Below are positions 31,341 to 39,798 of a stretch of 64,000 nt of DNA, in pieces. This DNA comes from CAVVJA01 sp963809815. Lineage in GTDB: Bacteria > Actinomycetota > Actinomycetes > Mycobacteriales > Jatrophihabitantaceae. The position numbers and the translations under genes were made by a program. The notes under the pieces were generated by a model, which saw only the letters and a list, made by a program, of their open reading frames with translations, ran no database searches and was not told the origin of the DNA. The stretch's first letter is position 1. Each line of letters begins with the position of its first letter. The DNA lies in NCBI GenBank assembly GCA_963809815.1, contig CAWELM010000016.1:62001-126000 (forward strand), in the 5' to 3' direction.

Positions 31341-33482
31341 TCAGTTGGCTGCGGTTGTCCGGGAACGCAAGCCAGCGGCGGCCAGGTCGACGAAGCTTGC
31401 GTCGGGCAAGTAGGCGCGGGTAAGGGCGAGCCCGATGCGCGGCAGAGCGGCCTCGTCCGGATAGGCGAGGTACAGCGGATCGTGGCGCGGGAAGAACTTC
31501 GACTTGAACCGGTCGAGCGACCGAAAGCCGTACAGCGGTTCCAGTTGCTCGCCGAGCCATCCGAGCAGCGCATCGACCGCACTCGCGTCCGGGTTAGTGG
31601 ACGGGTCGCCGGCCAGCGGCGCGCCGGATAGCGACACGAGCAACGCGCCCTCCTCCCGGAACGCCACGCATGACGACGCGATCAGGAATTCCATGACCGG
31701 GCGGAAGCCGTCCGGTAGCCGGCGCATGACATCAAGCGTCCAGCCGCGGATGGTTGCCCCCGGACCATAGATGGGCAGCCACGAGGTCACGCCGTGCACC
31801 GTGCCGTGCCCGTCGACGGCAAGGCCGACCCGCACCGCGGGATCGAGCGCCTCATCCACCCCACCCAGGGTGAACCCCATTTCCGGCAGGCCCTTGTCAC
31901 CTACCCACTGCTCGGAGATCGTCCGGACCTGGGCAATGCGGCTTGCCGGCATGTCGTGCAACGCGCCCAGTTCGAACGTCACGCCTTCCTTCGACGCGCG
32001 GTTGAGTGCTGAGCGGACGTCCTGCCAAGCCTTGCCTTTGAACTGCAGATCGGGCAGGTCGATCACCGCTTCGACCGCCACCTCGACGGTGCGCCATCCG
32101 TCGAGCCGCACCCACTCGCAGACCTCGCCTGTCACCGAGAACAAGCAGGGGAGCAGCCCGCGGCCCTGGACATGGTCGATGAAGGCCAATCCCATGGCGC
32201 GACGTTCGGCCGCGTCGATGGCGATCGGATCGCACAGCCCCACGGCCACACCGCCGTGCGTCTGGTAGGCGACGTATCCGGGGCGGTCCGGTTCGACGTA
32301 CCACTCATTCGCGTCCCAGGTGGTCATCCACGACAGCCGGCCGCCACCGACCTCGCGCAGGATGTGCTGCACGTCGCTCCGTGTCGCGGTGTCCGCTGTC
32401 GCCGCACGTCGCCGATCGCGCCACGGGGTCGCGCGGAACGCCCGGCGACCAAGCCAAAGAACGCCCAGCTGCGTCAGCCACAGCAGTGCGTCCGCGATCG
32501 ACGCGCCGAGCGAGTCGATGTCGTATCGCGTGTCGGTTGTGCCGGTAATTATGACCGCGGCGATGACGGTGACGACGCCGAGCAGGGCGAGGCACTCGAT
32601 GACCGTAATGACCATGGCTATTTGCCAGGCGAGGCGTCGTCCGCGGCGTAGCCCTTCGGCGAGCACGAGCGGCAGCAGGACGCCAAAGACCAGGTCGGTC
32701 CAGTCGAACCCTGGGCCGACCTGTGGGCGTAACGGGGCCGCGCTGCTGGGGGCGATGATCAGCACTAAGCGAATCGCGGCAGATACCGCGAAGACGAACG
32801 CGGCGGCCATTCGCCATTCGTGCCGGCTCACTCGAGGAACGGCGAAGGCCGGGGCTCGGTTCTCCAGCACCGGTCCGAACAACAGTCCGAGGCCGACAGC
32901 CAACAGCTGTTCGACGTCGCGGGGGGCGCCGCGGTAGAGCGTCAGCAGCACGACGTAACCGATGAGCAGGACCCGCATGCGCGAGCGCCAGGGCGCGCGC
33001 AGCGTGACGGTGGCTGCGGCGAAGGCGCCGAACGCACCCGGTAGAAAGCCGGTCAGCTCTCGGTGGGCCAGGTCGACCGCCCAGTTCCAACCGGTCGCGC
33101 GTAACGGGATGAACAGGACGCTGGTGAGGAGCACGACGACGAGCTGAATGGCGACCGTTGCGATGGCCGTCGCTCGGGTGCCCAACCGCCATTCCGCGAA
33201 GCCGACGAGGATCACGAACACCAACAGTGCGGCGATGTAGCCCGACGGTTGCAGGGCATACACCGACCCGGTCACCGGTGTCCACCATCGCCCGTGCTCG
33301 ATGGCCGGCACGCCATAGGCGACGTTATGCAGTAGGGGCCGGTCGCGTAGCGCGTGCCACAAGGTGCCGGAGAGCAGTCCAACCAGCACGATGACGGCGA
33401 ATGCGCCCAGCGTGAACGGGAATGTTCGCAACACGGCCCGGGGCCGCTTCGGAAGAGTGCGCCAGCCGGCGGGCGACGCCAT
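31341..33482 (-). CDS. MprF-like aminoacyl-phosphatidylglycerol synthase (DUF2156) with rhomboid-like membrane domain
   Basis: The protein has 713 residues. Residues ~20-350 hold around ten membrane segments; the C-terminal ~330 residues are the DUF2156 GNAT-like domain (VGLCDPIAIDAAERRAMGLA, LNRASKEGVTFELG, GYVAYQTHGGVAV, and a terminal LDRFKSKFFPRHDPLYLAYP). Such proteins transfer Lys or Ala from tRNA to phosphatidylglycerol and flip the product, lowering surface charge. The first ~200 residues look like a rhomboid (HGRWWTPVTGSVYALQPSGY, GFAEWRLG), but the catalytic GxSG position reads GAFG, so it is not a protease. It stands alone on the minus strand. Confidence 0.8.
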   Translation of the reverse strand: MASPAGWRTLPKRPRAVLRTFPFTLGAFAVIVLVGLLSGTLWHALRDRPLLHNVAYGVPAIEHGRWWTPVTGSVYALQPSGYIAALLVFVILVGFAEWRLGTRATAIATVAIQLVVVLLTSVLFIPLRATGWNWAVDLAHRELTGFLPGAFGAFAAATVTLRAPWRSRMRVLLIGYVVLLTLYRGAPRDVEQLLAVGLGLLFGPVLENRAPAFAVPRVSRHEWRMAAAFVFAVSAAIRLVLIIAPSSAAPLRPQVGPGFDWTDLVFGVLLPLVLAEGLRRGRRLAWQIAMVITVIECLALLGVVTVIAAVIITGTTDTRYDIDSLGASIADALLWLTQLGVLWLGRRAFRATPWRDRRRAATADTATRSDVQHILREVGGGRLSWMTTWDANEWYVEPDRPGYVAYQTHGGVAVGLCDPIAIDAAERRAMGLAFIDHVQGRGLLPCLFSVTGEVCEWVRLDGWRTVEVAVEAVIDLPDLQFKGKAWQDVRSALNRASKEGVTFELGALHDMPASRIAQVRTISEQWVGDKGLPEMGFTLGGVDEALDPAVRVGLAVDGHGTVHGVTSWLPIYGPGATIRGWTLDVMRRLPDGFRPVMEFLIASSCVAFREEGALLVSLSGAPLAGDPSTNPDASAVDALLGWLGEQLEPLYGFRSLDRFKSKFFPRHDPLYLAYPDEAALPRIGLALTRAYLPDASFVDLAAAGLRSRTTAAN

Positions 33483-33516
33483 TGATCAAGAGTATCCGGC
33501 CGGTAGCGTCATTGCC

Positions 33517-34674
33517 GTGCCCCGAGTTGCTGAGCTTCGGATGGTGCTTGAGCAGTGGTACGACCCACGCCGAGCGGAGTCGTGGGATGCCGTTGGTCTT
33601 GTCTGCGGCGACCCCGACGACAACGTCGGTCACGTGTTGCTCGCCGTCGATGCGGTACCCGCTACCGTCGCTGAAGCGATGAGAGTCGGCGCCGAGCTGC
33701 TTGTCTCACATCACCCGCTTCTGCTGACCCCAGTGCACGGCGTCCCGGCCGACGACCCCAAAGGCGCGTTGGTCCATCGGATGATTCGCGCCCGGATCGC
33801 GCACTATGTGGCTCATACGAACGCAGATGCAGCCAATCCCGGAGTGTCGGACGCGCTCGGCGACCTGCTCGGGCTCGGCAATCTGCGTCCCCTGGAGCCG
33901 CACCGGTTCGACCCGGACGACAAGCTCGTGGTGTTCGTGCCGTTGGCGGATCTGGTGCGTGTCGTCGATGCACTCGCCGCGGCCGGGGCCGGGCGCATCG
34001 GAAACTACGAGCGATGCGCCTGGAGTGCCACTGGCATCGGGACGTTCCGGCCCGAGCCAGCTGCCACCCCGTTTACCGGCCAGGTCGGAGCGGTGTCGGA
34101 GGTCGCCGAGGCCCGGGTCGAGATGGTGGTGCCCCGAGGTCTGCGCGGCGACGTTCTGCAGGCCTTGCGGGCGGCGCACCCGTACGAGGAACCAGCGTTC
34201 GATCTCTATGCTCGACTGCCGGAACCGGCGGCCTCTATTGGCATCGGCCGGGTGGGCGAGCTGCCGTCGCCCACGACTTTGCGTGGATTCGTCGATCTCG
34301 CGGCGCACGCCTTGCCACCGACGACGTGGGGCCTACGGGCATCGGGCCGTCCCGATCGACCGGTCCGGACGGTCGCCGTGTGCGGCGGATCAGGCGGGTC
34401 ACTCGTCGAGGCCGCGCGTGCCGCCGGAGCGGATGCATATCTCACCGCCGACCTTCGACATCATCCGGCCGTGGAAGCGGTGAGTGAGCGCGGCGCCGAC
34501 GCGATGGGCCTGGTCGATGCCGCGCACTGGGCGACTGAGGCACCGTGGCTCTCCGACGTCGCGGCCCGCCTGCGCACCCGATTCGCGGGGGAGGGTCTTA
34601 AGGTGACGGTATCCGCGGAGATCACCGATCCGTGGACGCTTCATGCCCCATCACCTGGATCGAGCCTGACCTGA
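33517..34674 (+). CDS. Nif3-like dinuclear metal-centre protein
   Basis: The protein has 385 residues, the length of actinobacterial NIF3/YbgI proteins. Metal ligands are visible in LVSHHPLLLTPV, HTNADAANPG, DLRHHPAVEA and DAAHWATE. A PII-like insert (VEMVVPRGLRGDVLQALRAA) splits the core. It may act as a GTP cyclohydrolase- or amidohydrolase-like hexamer; its function is unsettled. GTG at 33517 gives the family start (PRVAELRMVLEQWYDP). The zinc-ribbon gene begins two bases after its stop, and the order NIF3-zinc ribbon-RNase H/CobC is conserved in mycobacteria. Confidence 0.9.
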   Translation: MPRVAELRMVLEQWYDPRRAESWDAVGLVCGDPDDNVGHVLLAVDAVPATVAEAMRVGAELLVSHHPLLLTPVHGVPADDPKGALVHRMIRARIAHYVAHTNADAANPGVSDALGDLLGLGNLRPLEPHRFDPDDKLVVFVPLADLVRVVDALAAAGAGRIGNYERCAWSATGIGTFRPEPAATPFTGQVGAVSEVAEARVEMVVPRGLRGDVLQALRAAHPYEEPAFDLYARLPEPAASIGIGRVGELPSPTTLRGFVDLAAHALPPTTWGLRASGRPDRPVRTVAVCGGSGGSLVEAARAAGADAYLTADLRHHPAVEAVSERGADAMGLVDAAHWATEAPWLSDVAARLRTRFAGEGLKVTVSAEITDPWTLHAPSPGSSLT

Positions 34675-34676
34675 CT

Positions 34677-35417
34677 GTGAACGCCGACCCTGCCGCCCAG
34701 CTGCGGCTGCTCGACCTACAGGCGGCCGACACGGCGCTTGCCCAATTGGTCCACCGCCGCAGCACACTTCCGGAGCTGGCCGCACTCGCCGATGCGACAC
34801 AGCGCACTGAGGTGCTCGCTACGGAAGCGGCTGAGCTGGAGACTCGACTCGCCGACGTCGATGTCGCTCAACGCCGGCTCGAAGCCGAAGTCGACAACGT
34901 CCGAGCGCGAACGGCGCGCGACGAGCGACGGCTTACCGGGGGAGGCCTACCGGCGAAGGAGCTCGAGAGCCTACAACACGAGATCGCGACACTGGCCCGA
35001 CGTCAGAGCTCTCTCGAGGATGACGTGCTGGACATGATGGAGCAACGGGAAAGCCTTGACTCCAAGCTGCAGTCCGTCGCGACCCGTCGAGCCGACCTCG
35101 ACGCGGAACGGGAGAAGCTCGAAGGCGCGCGAGATGCCGCTTGGGCCGAGATGGATGAGCAAGAGCGGCGACACGCGACTGATCGTCAAGCGATAGCCGG
35201 TGAACTCCCAGCCGATCTGGTTCAGCTTTACGACCGCATCCGGCTCGCGAGTGGCGGGGTAGGCGCTGCCCTCCTGCGGAACCGCCGCTGTGAGGGTTGC
35301 CGGATCGAGCTAGCGGGCAATGAGCTCGCCACCGTGCGTCATTCAGCGCCTGACGTCGTCATCCGCTGCGACAACTGCCGGCGCATCCTTGTGCGCACTG
35401 CCGAATCCGGGCTCTGA
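34677..35417 (+). CDS. C4-type zinc-ribbon, coiled-coil protein
   Basis: The protein has 246 residues. About 160 residues of coiled coil (LLDLQAADTALAQLVHRRST onward) end in a Cys4 zinc ribbon, CEGC...CDNC with RRILVRT. Relatives include M. tuberculosis Rv2229c and the Helicobacter FlgZ-like proteins; the role is unknown, with RNA or protein binding likely. The GTG start lies two bases after the NIF3 stop and the RNase H gene follows after five bases, so these three form an operon. Confidence 0.88.
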   Translation: MNADPAAQLRLLDLQAADTALAQLVHRRSTLPELAALADATQRTEVLATEAAELETRLADVDVAQRRLEAEVDNVRARTARDERRLTGGGLPAKELESLQHEIATLARRQSSLEDDVLDMMEQRESLDSKLQSVATRRADLDAEREKLEGARDAAWAEMDEQERRHATDRQAIAGELPADLVQLYDRIRLASGGVGAALLRNRRCEGCRIELAGNELATVRHSAPDVVIRCDNCRRILVRTAESGL

Positions 35418-35422
35418 ACACC

Positions 35423-36529
35423 ATGGTGGAGCGCGTCATCGTCGAGGCAGACGGCGGATCACGCGGGAATCCGGGACCGGCCGGCTACGGCGCCGTCGTG
35501 CGCGACGCCGTCACCGGTGCAGTCCTAGCCGAGCGCAAGGACGCCATCGGCGTTGATACCAACAACGTCGCGGAGTATCGCGGCCTGCTCGCCGGGCTGC
35601 AGGCCGCGGCCGAGCTCGGTGCGACATCGGTCATCGTTCGCATGGATTCCAAGCTCGTCGTCGAACAGCTGTCCGGCCGATGGCAGGTCAAGCACGAGCG
35701 ATTGCGCCCGCTCGCGCGGGAAGCCGCCGCGCTGCGGAGCTCCTTCGCCGAGGTTTCGTTCGAATGGGTTCCGCGCGAGCAGAACCGGCATGCCGACCGG
35801 CTCGCTAACGAGGCGATGGACGAAGCGGCAACGCGTCCGACGCCAGCACGATCGCCTCGATCGTCGGCTGCACCGGCAGGTGCGTGGATGCCCCCGACGG
35901 GTGCAGCGACTCGGCTGATCCTGGTTCGGCACGGGGCTACGGCGCACAACGTCGAGAATCGGTTCTCCGGCGGGAACGCATTGCCGTTGAGCGACCTCGG
36001 TGAACAGCAGGCCAAGCAGCTTGCCGATCGCCTCGCAACGTTCTCCGCGATCAGCCTCGTCGCAAGTTCGCCACTACCCCGCGCCCGGCAGACCGCGGAC
36101 GCCATTGCGGACCGATTGGGATTGCCCGTCGTTGTCGTCGACGGGTTCACCGAACTGAACTTCGGCGCGTGGGAGGGGCTCACGTACCACGAAGTCGTCA
36201 GGGAATGGCCGGATGAGTGGGTGCAATGGTCGACGAAACCCGACGTCGCGCCACCCGAGGGTGAATCGATCGCCGAGCTCACCCGCCGAGTCGGTCGCGC
36301 TCGGGACGAGATCGTCGCGCGCGTCCCGAACGGGCAAGCAGTCGTCGTCACGCATGTCACGCCGATCAAAGCGTTGCTACGAGTTGCCCTCGACGCTCCG
36401 CCAAGCGCGCTGTTCCGATTTCATCTCGATCCGGCGTCGGTGTCGATCATCGACTACTTCTTCGACGGCGGCTCGTCGGTCCGGCTGGTCAACGACACCA
36501 GTCATCTCGACGGCCCGGGCCCATCCTGA
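35423..36529 (+). CDS. Bifunctional RNase HI / CobC-type acid phosphatase
   Basis: The protein has 368 residues. The N-terminal RNase HI domain shows VEADGGSRGNPGPAGYGAVV, a central Glu (NNVAEYRGLLAGL), RMDSKLVVEQLSGRWQVKH and the final Asp in NRHADRLANEA. The C-terminal histidine phosphatase shows LVRHGATAHNVENRFSGG, SSPLPRARQTADAI, FGAWEGLTY and VVVTHVTPIKALL. As in Rv2228c, the protein should cut RNA in RNA/DNA hybrids and dephosphorylate alpha-ribazole phosphate for cobalamin assembly. This ties the operon to the B12 genes at the right end of the window. Confidence 0.92.
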   Translation: MVERVIVEADGGSRGNPGPAGYGAVVRDAVTGAVLAERKDAIGVDTNNVAEYRGLLAGLQAAAELGATSVIVRMDSKLVVEQLSGRWQVKHERLRPLAREAAALRSSFAEVSFEWVPREQNRHADRLANEAMDEAATRPTPARSPRSSAAPAGAWMPPTGAATRLILVRHGATAHNVENRFSGGNALPLSDLGEQQAKQLADRLATFSAISLVASSPLPRARQTADAIADRLGLPVVVVDGFTELNFGAWEGLTYHEVVREWPDEWVQWSTKPDVAPPEGESIAELTRRVGRARDEIVARVPNGQAVVVTHVTPIKALLRVALDAPPSALFRFHLDPASVSIIDYFFDGGSSVRLVNDTSHLDGPGPS

Positions 36530-36538
36530 TTACCGCCT

Positions 36539-37306
36539 TTAGCTACCGCGTATCGCGCGTATTGTCAGCCAACCTCCGACGAGGAGGCCGAAGACGACAA
36601 TGCCTGCGCGCAACAGGCGCTCGTCGACACTCCGTGCGAACCGGCCACCGAGGATTCCTCCGAGCAGCGCGCTTGGCGCTGCGATGGCCACCTCGAGCCA
36701 GTGCACAGGTGCGAACAAGGCAAAGGCCAGGAGAGACACGGTGGCGACGATCACGGAAATGATGCTCTTGAGGGCATTCGTCTGACGCAGCGGCGCGGCC
36801 AGCGTCAGTCCGATGACGGCAAGCAGGATCACGCCTAGCCCGCCGCCGAAGTAGCCGCCGTAAACGCAGCTGACGGCAACAGCTATGAGCAGTGCACGCG
36901 GTCGCTCTCGATGTCGGCCGTCGTTATCCCTCAGGCGGCGGGTAATCGCCGGCTGGGCCGCGACGAGCAAGCTAGCCACAATGACCAGCGCAGGTACGAC
37001 CAGGTCAAACGCACGCTCGGGGGTGAGCAGCAGGAGCGCGCAGCCCGCCGCTGCCGCCACAGCCGCGGTCGGAGCCAGGGACCGCGCTCGATTCGCCTGA
37101 TCGTGCACCAGGGAGCCCAGACCGAAGAGCGTTCCGACATATCCCGGCCACAACGCGACTGAATTGGTGACGTTTGCGGCGACGCTACTTACCCCGGTGG
37201 CCACGAGCGCAGGGAACAGCACGAGCGACCCACCGCCCGCTATCGCGTTGACGAAGCCACCTACGAGACCTGCCGCGCAGAGCAGGCCGATATCGGTGAC
37301 GGTCAC
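36539..37306 (-). CDS. TSUP (TauE/SafE) family permease
   Basis: The protein has 255 residues with about eight membrane segments. Family motifs GLVGGFVNAIAGGGSLVLFP at the N-terminus and CVYGGYFGGGLGVILLA plus TNALKS in the second half are clear. It should export or import an organic sulfur or carbon anion; the substrate is not predictable. GTG at 37306 is used because the frame upstream lacks family sequence and antisense-overlaps the start of the RNase P RNA region. It is a paralogue of the gene cut by the left window edge. Confidence 0.85.
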   Translation of the reverse strand: MTVTDIGLLCAAGLVGGFVNAIAGGGSLVLFPALVATGVSSVAANVTNSVALWPGYVGTLFGLGSLVHDQANRARSLAPTAAVAAAAGCALLLLTPERAFDLVVPALVIVASLLVAAQPAITRRLRDNDGRHRERPRALLIAVAVSCVYGGYFGGGLGVILLAVIGLTLAAPLRQTNALKSIISVIVATVSLLAFALFAPVHWLEVAIAAPSALLGGILGGRFARSVDERLLRAGIVVFGLLVGGWLTIRAIRGS

Positions 37307-37422
37307 AGTGCCGAGGCTAGGGCGTGTACCGCAGTCCCTGCTCGTCGCGCAGCAGCGCGTGGGATTGCGGGACGCGCCCTGGCAGCGACGCCATGGACCG
37401 TCCCGCGTAGGATTCACAGTGC

Positions 37423-37840
37423 GGCGGACGAGCCGACCGGGCGACCGCGTCGAGACGGTATTTACCGATCTCGCCGAGGAAAGTCCGGGCTCCATAGGGC
37501 AGGGTGGTTGTCAACGGCAACCCGGGGTGACCCGCGGGACAGTGCCACAGAGAACAGACCGCCGGTTCTTGCGAGAACCGGTAAGGGTGAAACGGCGGTG
37601 TAAGAGACCACCAGCGTTCCGGGTGACCGGAACGGCTCGGCAAACCCCACCCGGAGCAAGGTCGAGAAGGGCTCGTGCGGGAGACCGGACGAACCCGCGC
37701 AGGTGATCGAGGGTGGCCCGCCCGATGCCTGCGGGTGGACCGCTAGAGCCTGCCGGTGACGGCAGGCCGAGATGGATGGTCGCCACTTGATGCGACGAGC
37801 ATCGAGAACAGGACCCGGCTTATAGGTCGACTCGTCCGCC
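37423..37840 (+). ncRNA. rnpB: RNase P RNA (class A)
   Basis: Universally conserved elements are present: GAGGAAAGTCCGGGCTCC (37477-37494), the CAGAGAACAGACCGCC core region, GGTAAGGGTGAAACGGCGG, and the 3' GACCCGGCTTATAGGTCGAC element. The terminal P1 helix is formed by GGCGGACGAG at 37423-37432 and CTCGTCCGCC at 37831-37840. Length ~418 bases fits a high-GC actinobacterial class A RNA that matures tRNA 5' ends. Confidence 0.96.
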
Positions 37841-37918
37841 GCCTCTCGTGGGAAGAGTCATCGCGGTCTAACGTCATCGACGATCGATCGACGACAGTGA
37901 AACCTAGGGGCGATGGCG

Positions 37919-38113
37919 ATGGCTAAAGATCTCGAAGGCACGTACTGGTACTGCCTGGACCATCATCGAGTGGAGATCTTCGAGAAGACGGATAGTCAAA
38001 ATCGCATCGGACCGTTCAACACTCCCGAAGAAGCAGCAGGCGCGCTACAGATGATCGCCGATCGAGAAAAGCGTTACGAGGAAGAGGATTCTGCTTGGGA
38101 GGACGACGACTGA
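37919..38113 (+). CDS. Conserved small actinobacterial protein
   Basis: The protein has 64 residues: AKDLEGTYWYCLDHHRVEIF, EKTDSQNRIGPFNTPEEAAG and an acidic tail. It belongs to a widespread actinobacterial family of unknown function; the DHHRVE...RIGPF...TPEEAA pattern hints at an SPOR-like or small regulatory fold. ATG at 37919 is preferred over 37913 because AGGGG then has normal spacing. It is the next gene after rnpB. Confidence 0.75.
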   Translation: MAKDLEGTYWYCLDHHRVEIFEKTDSQNRIGPFNTPEEAAGALQMIADREKRYEEEDSAWEDDD

Positions 38114-38242
38114 CGTCGTACTGTCCCACTGCTGGCTCGACGCCGGCAAAGAAAATCCGGCGTGGCGTATTGACGTTGACACTCATTGCATCGTCCACTG
38201 ATCATCGATGTTCTGCGACTGTTGCCCTTGAGGAGGCACGGC

Positions 38243-38554
38243 ATGACCGCACCCGGACGCAAGGCGCCGGCGAAGAAAGCGGCTAAGACAGCTGCGAAGA
38301 AGGCTCCGGCCAAGAAGGCTCCGGCCAAGAAGGCGCCCGCCAAGAAGGCGCCCGCCAAGAAGACCGTCGCGAAGAAGACGGCATCGGGGACCAAGGCAGT
38401 GAGGAAGGCTCCCGCCAAGGCGAAGGCCACAGCCACGAAGACAGTGAGGAAGGCTCCGGCCAAGGCGAAGGCCACAGCCTCGCGGGCAGCGAAGAAGGCT
38501 CCCGCGAAGAGGGCTCCCGCGAAGAGGGCTCCGGCCAAGCGCGCGAGCAGCTAG
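38243..38554 (+). CDS. Lysine/alanine-rich histone-like tail protein
   Basis: The protein has 103 residues, almost only Lys, Ala, Pro, Arg and Thr, built of KKAPA, KAPAKAKATA and KRAPA repeats, as in the C-terminal tails of mycobacterial HupB and in histone H1-like proteins. There is no HU body, so it is a free-standing basic tail that should bind DNA or RNA by charge. AGGAGG lies nine bases before the ATG, supporting a real start. It precedes panB (convergent) with an empty ~270-base gap. Confidence 0.8.
   Translation: MTAPGRKAPAKKAAKTAAKKAPAKKAPAKKAPAKKAPAKKTVAKKTASGTKAVRKAPAKAKATATKTVRKAPAKAKATASRAAKKAPAKRAPAKRAPAKRASS
38297..38479 (+). repeat. Tandem coding repeats in the lysine-rich gene
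   Basis: Four 15-base units AAGAAGGCTCCGGCC (third and fourth copies AAGAAGGCGCCCGCC) run from 38297 to 38356. A 36-base unit at 38399-38434 recurs at 38444-38479 with one mismatch. The number of units can change by slippage without shifting the frame. Confidence 0.85.
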
Positions 38555-38821
38555 GCAGCACGCGACCAGCGAGGCAGCCACGCAGGCGAACTGTCTCGAT
38601 CGGCCAACTCGATATGGTCACGTACGCTCGCCGGTGCGCCGCTCGACTTCACTGGCTAGTGCAGTGAAGTCGGCGGTGCCCGGCGAGCTTTGTGCCGCCG
38701 TCATCGATGAAACGAACGATCGGCTGCCTCGCGTTCAGCCCCACAATCATCGCGCTGAGAGAGCGCAGCTTCGGTGTGCGTCGCGGCAGTGCGAACGCAG
38801 CACGTGGACTGTCCCGCGACA

Positions 38822-39655
38822 CTAGTGGTATGCGTGCTCCTCGGCCGGGTAGGTGCCCGCACGAACTTCTGCGGCGAACTCTTCGGCGGCGCCCCGGAGA
38901 AGTCCGGCCATGTCGGCGAACTCTTTGACGAACTTGGGCTTGTGCTCGCCGGTGCGTAGGCCGGCCATGTCCTGCCAGACCAGCACCTGGGCGTCGCAGT
39001 CCGGTCCGGCGCCGATACCGATCGTCGGAACGTGCAGCTGAGCGCTGACCTCGCGAGCGAGCTCAGACGGCACGACTTCGAGCACCACCGCGAATGCCCC
39101 GGCCTGTTGCATTGCCTTTGCGTCTTGCACTAGGCGGTGCGCGGCCTCCTCGCCCCGACCCTGCACCCGGTAGCCCCCGAACGCGTTCACCGATTGCGGA
39201 GTCAGGCCGAGGTGAGCCATGACCGGCACACCGGCGTTCACCAGTGCCTCGACTTGCGGCAGCACACGGTGGCCGCCTTCGAGCTTCACCGCCTGAGCGC
39301 CACCGTCCTTCATGAAGCGCGCCGCATTCTCCAACGCCTGAGTCGGCGAGGCCTGATAGCTCCCGAACGGCATGTCGGCGACGACCATCGCCCGCTTCGT
39401 ACCGCGCACGACGCCACGTACCAGCGGCAACAATTCGTCGACGGTCACGGGCAGGGTGGTCTCGTACCCGTAGATGACGTTCGCAGCGGAATCACCGACG
39501 AGGAGAACCGGCACGCCAGCCTCGTCGAATACCCGGGCCGTCGAATAGTCGTATGCGGTGAGCATGGCCCACCGCTCGTGTGCGTCCGTCGCGCGCTGCA
39601 GATCGCGGATGGTTACGCGGCGGTTTTGCACTCCGCCGTAGAGGGTTTCGGGCAT
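38822..39655 (-). CDS. panB: 3-methyl-2-oxobutanoate hydroxymethyltransferase
   Basis: The protein has 277 residues and catalyses the first committed step of pantothenate synthesis, adding a methylene-THF-derived hydroxymethyl group to ketoisovalerate. Motifs: MLTAYDYSTARVFDEAGV, LLVGDSAANVIYGYETTLPV with the metal-binding Asp, MPFGSYQ, KLEGG, and PVMAHLGLTPQSVNAFGGYR. The catalytic Glu is in VLEVVP. ATG at 39655 gives the family start; the frame is open upstream without similarity. Its distance to nadE is 143 bases on the same strand. Confidence 0.95.
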   Translation of the reverse strand: MPETLYGGVQNRRVTIRDLQRATDAHERWAMLTAYDYSTARVFDEAGVPVLLVGDSAANVIYGYETTLPVTVDELLPLVRGVVRGTKRAMVVADMPFGSYQASPTQALENAARFMKDGGAQAVKLEGGHRVLPQVEALVNAGVPVMAHLGLTPQSVNAFGGYRVQGRGEEAAHRLVQDAKAMQQAGAFAVVLEVVPSELAREVSAQLHVPTIGIGAGPDCDAQVLVWQDMAGLRTGEHKPKFVKEFADMAGLLRGAAEEFAAEVRAGTYPAEEHAYH

Positions 39656-39798
39656 CTCGCACCCACTCTCTCCTCGAGGCCGGCCTGCCGGTCCCCGGGC
39701 TCCTGGTGTGGAACGAACGCCCCCATCGTGCACTGCGCGCCCATGGATTGTCTCTGTGAACGTTGTCACCCGAGCCGGTCACCTCAGAGGAGGATGCG

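Noticed and set aside
38297..38479. Short tandem repeats that could suggest a CRISPR array
   Set aside because: There are no unique spacers; the repeats are in frame and encode Lys-Ala-Pro units. No CRISPR array was seen in the window.
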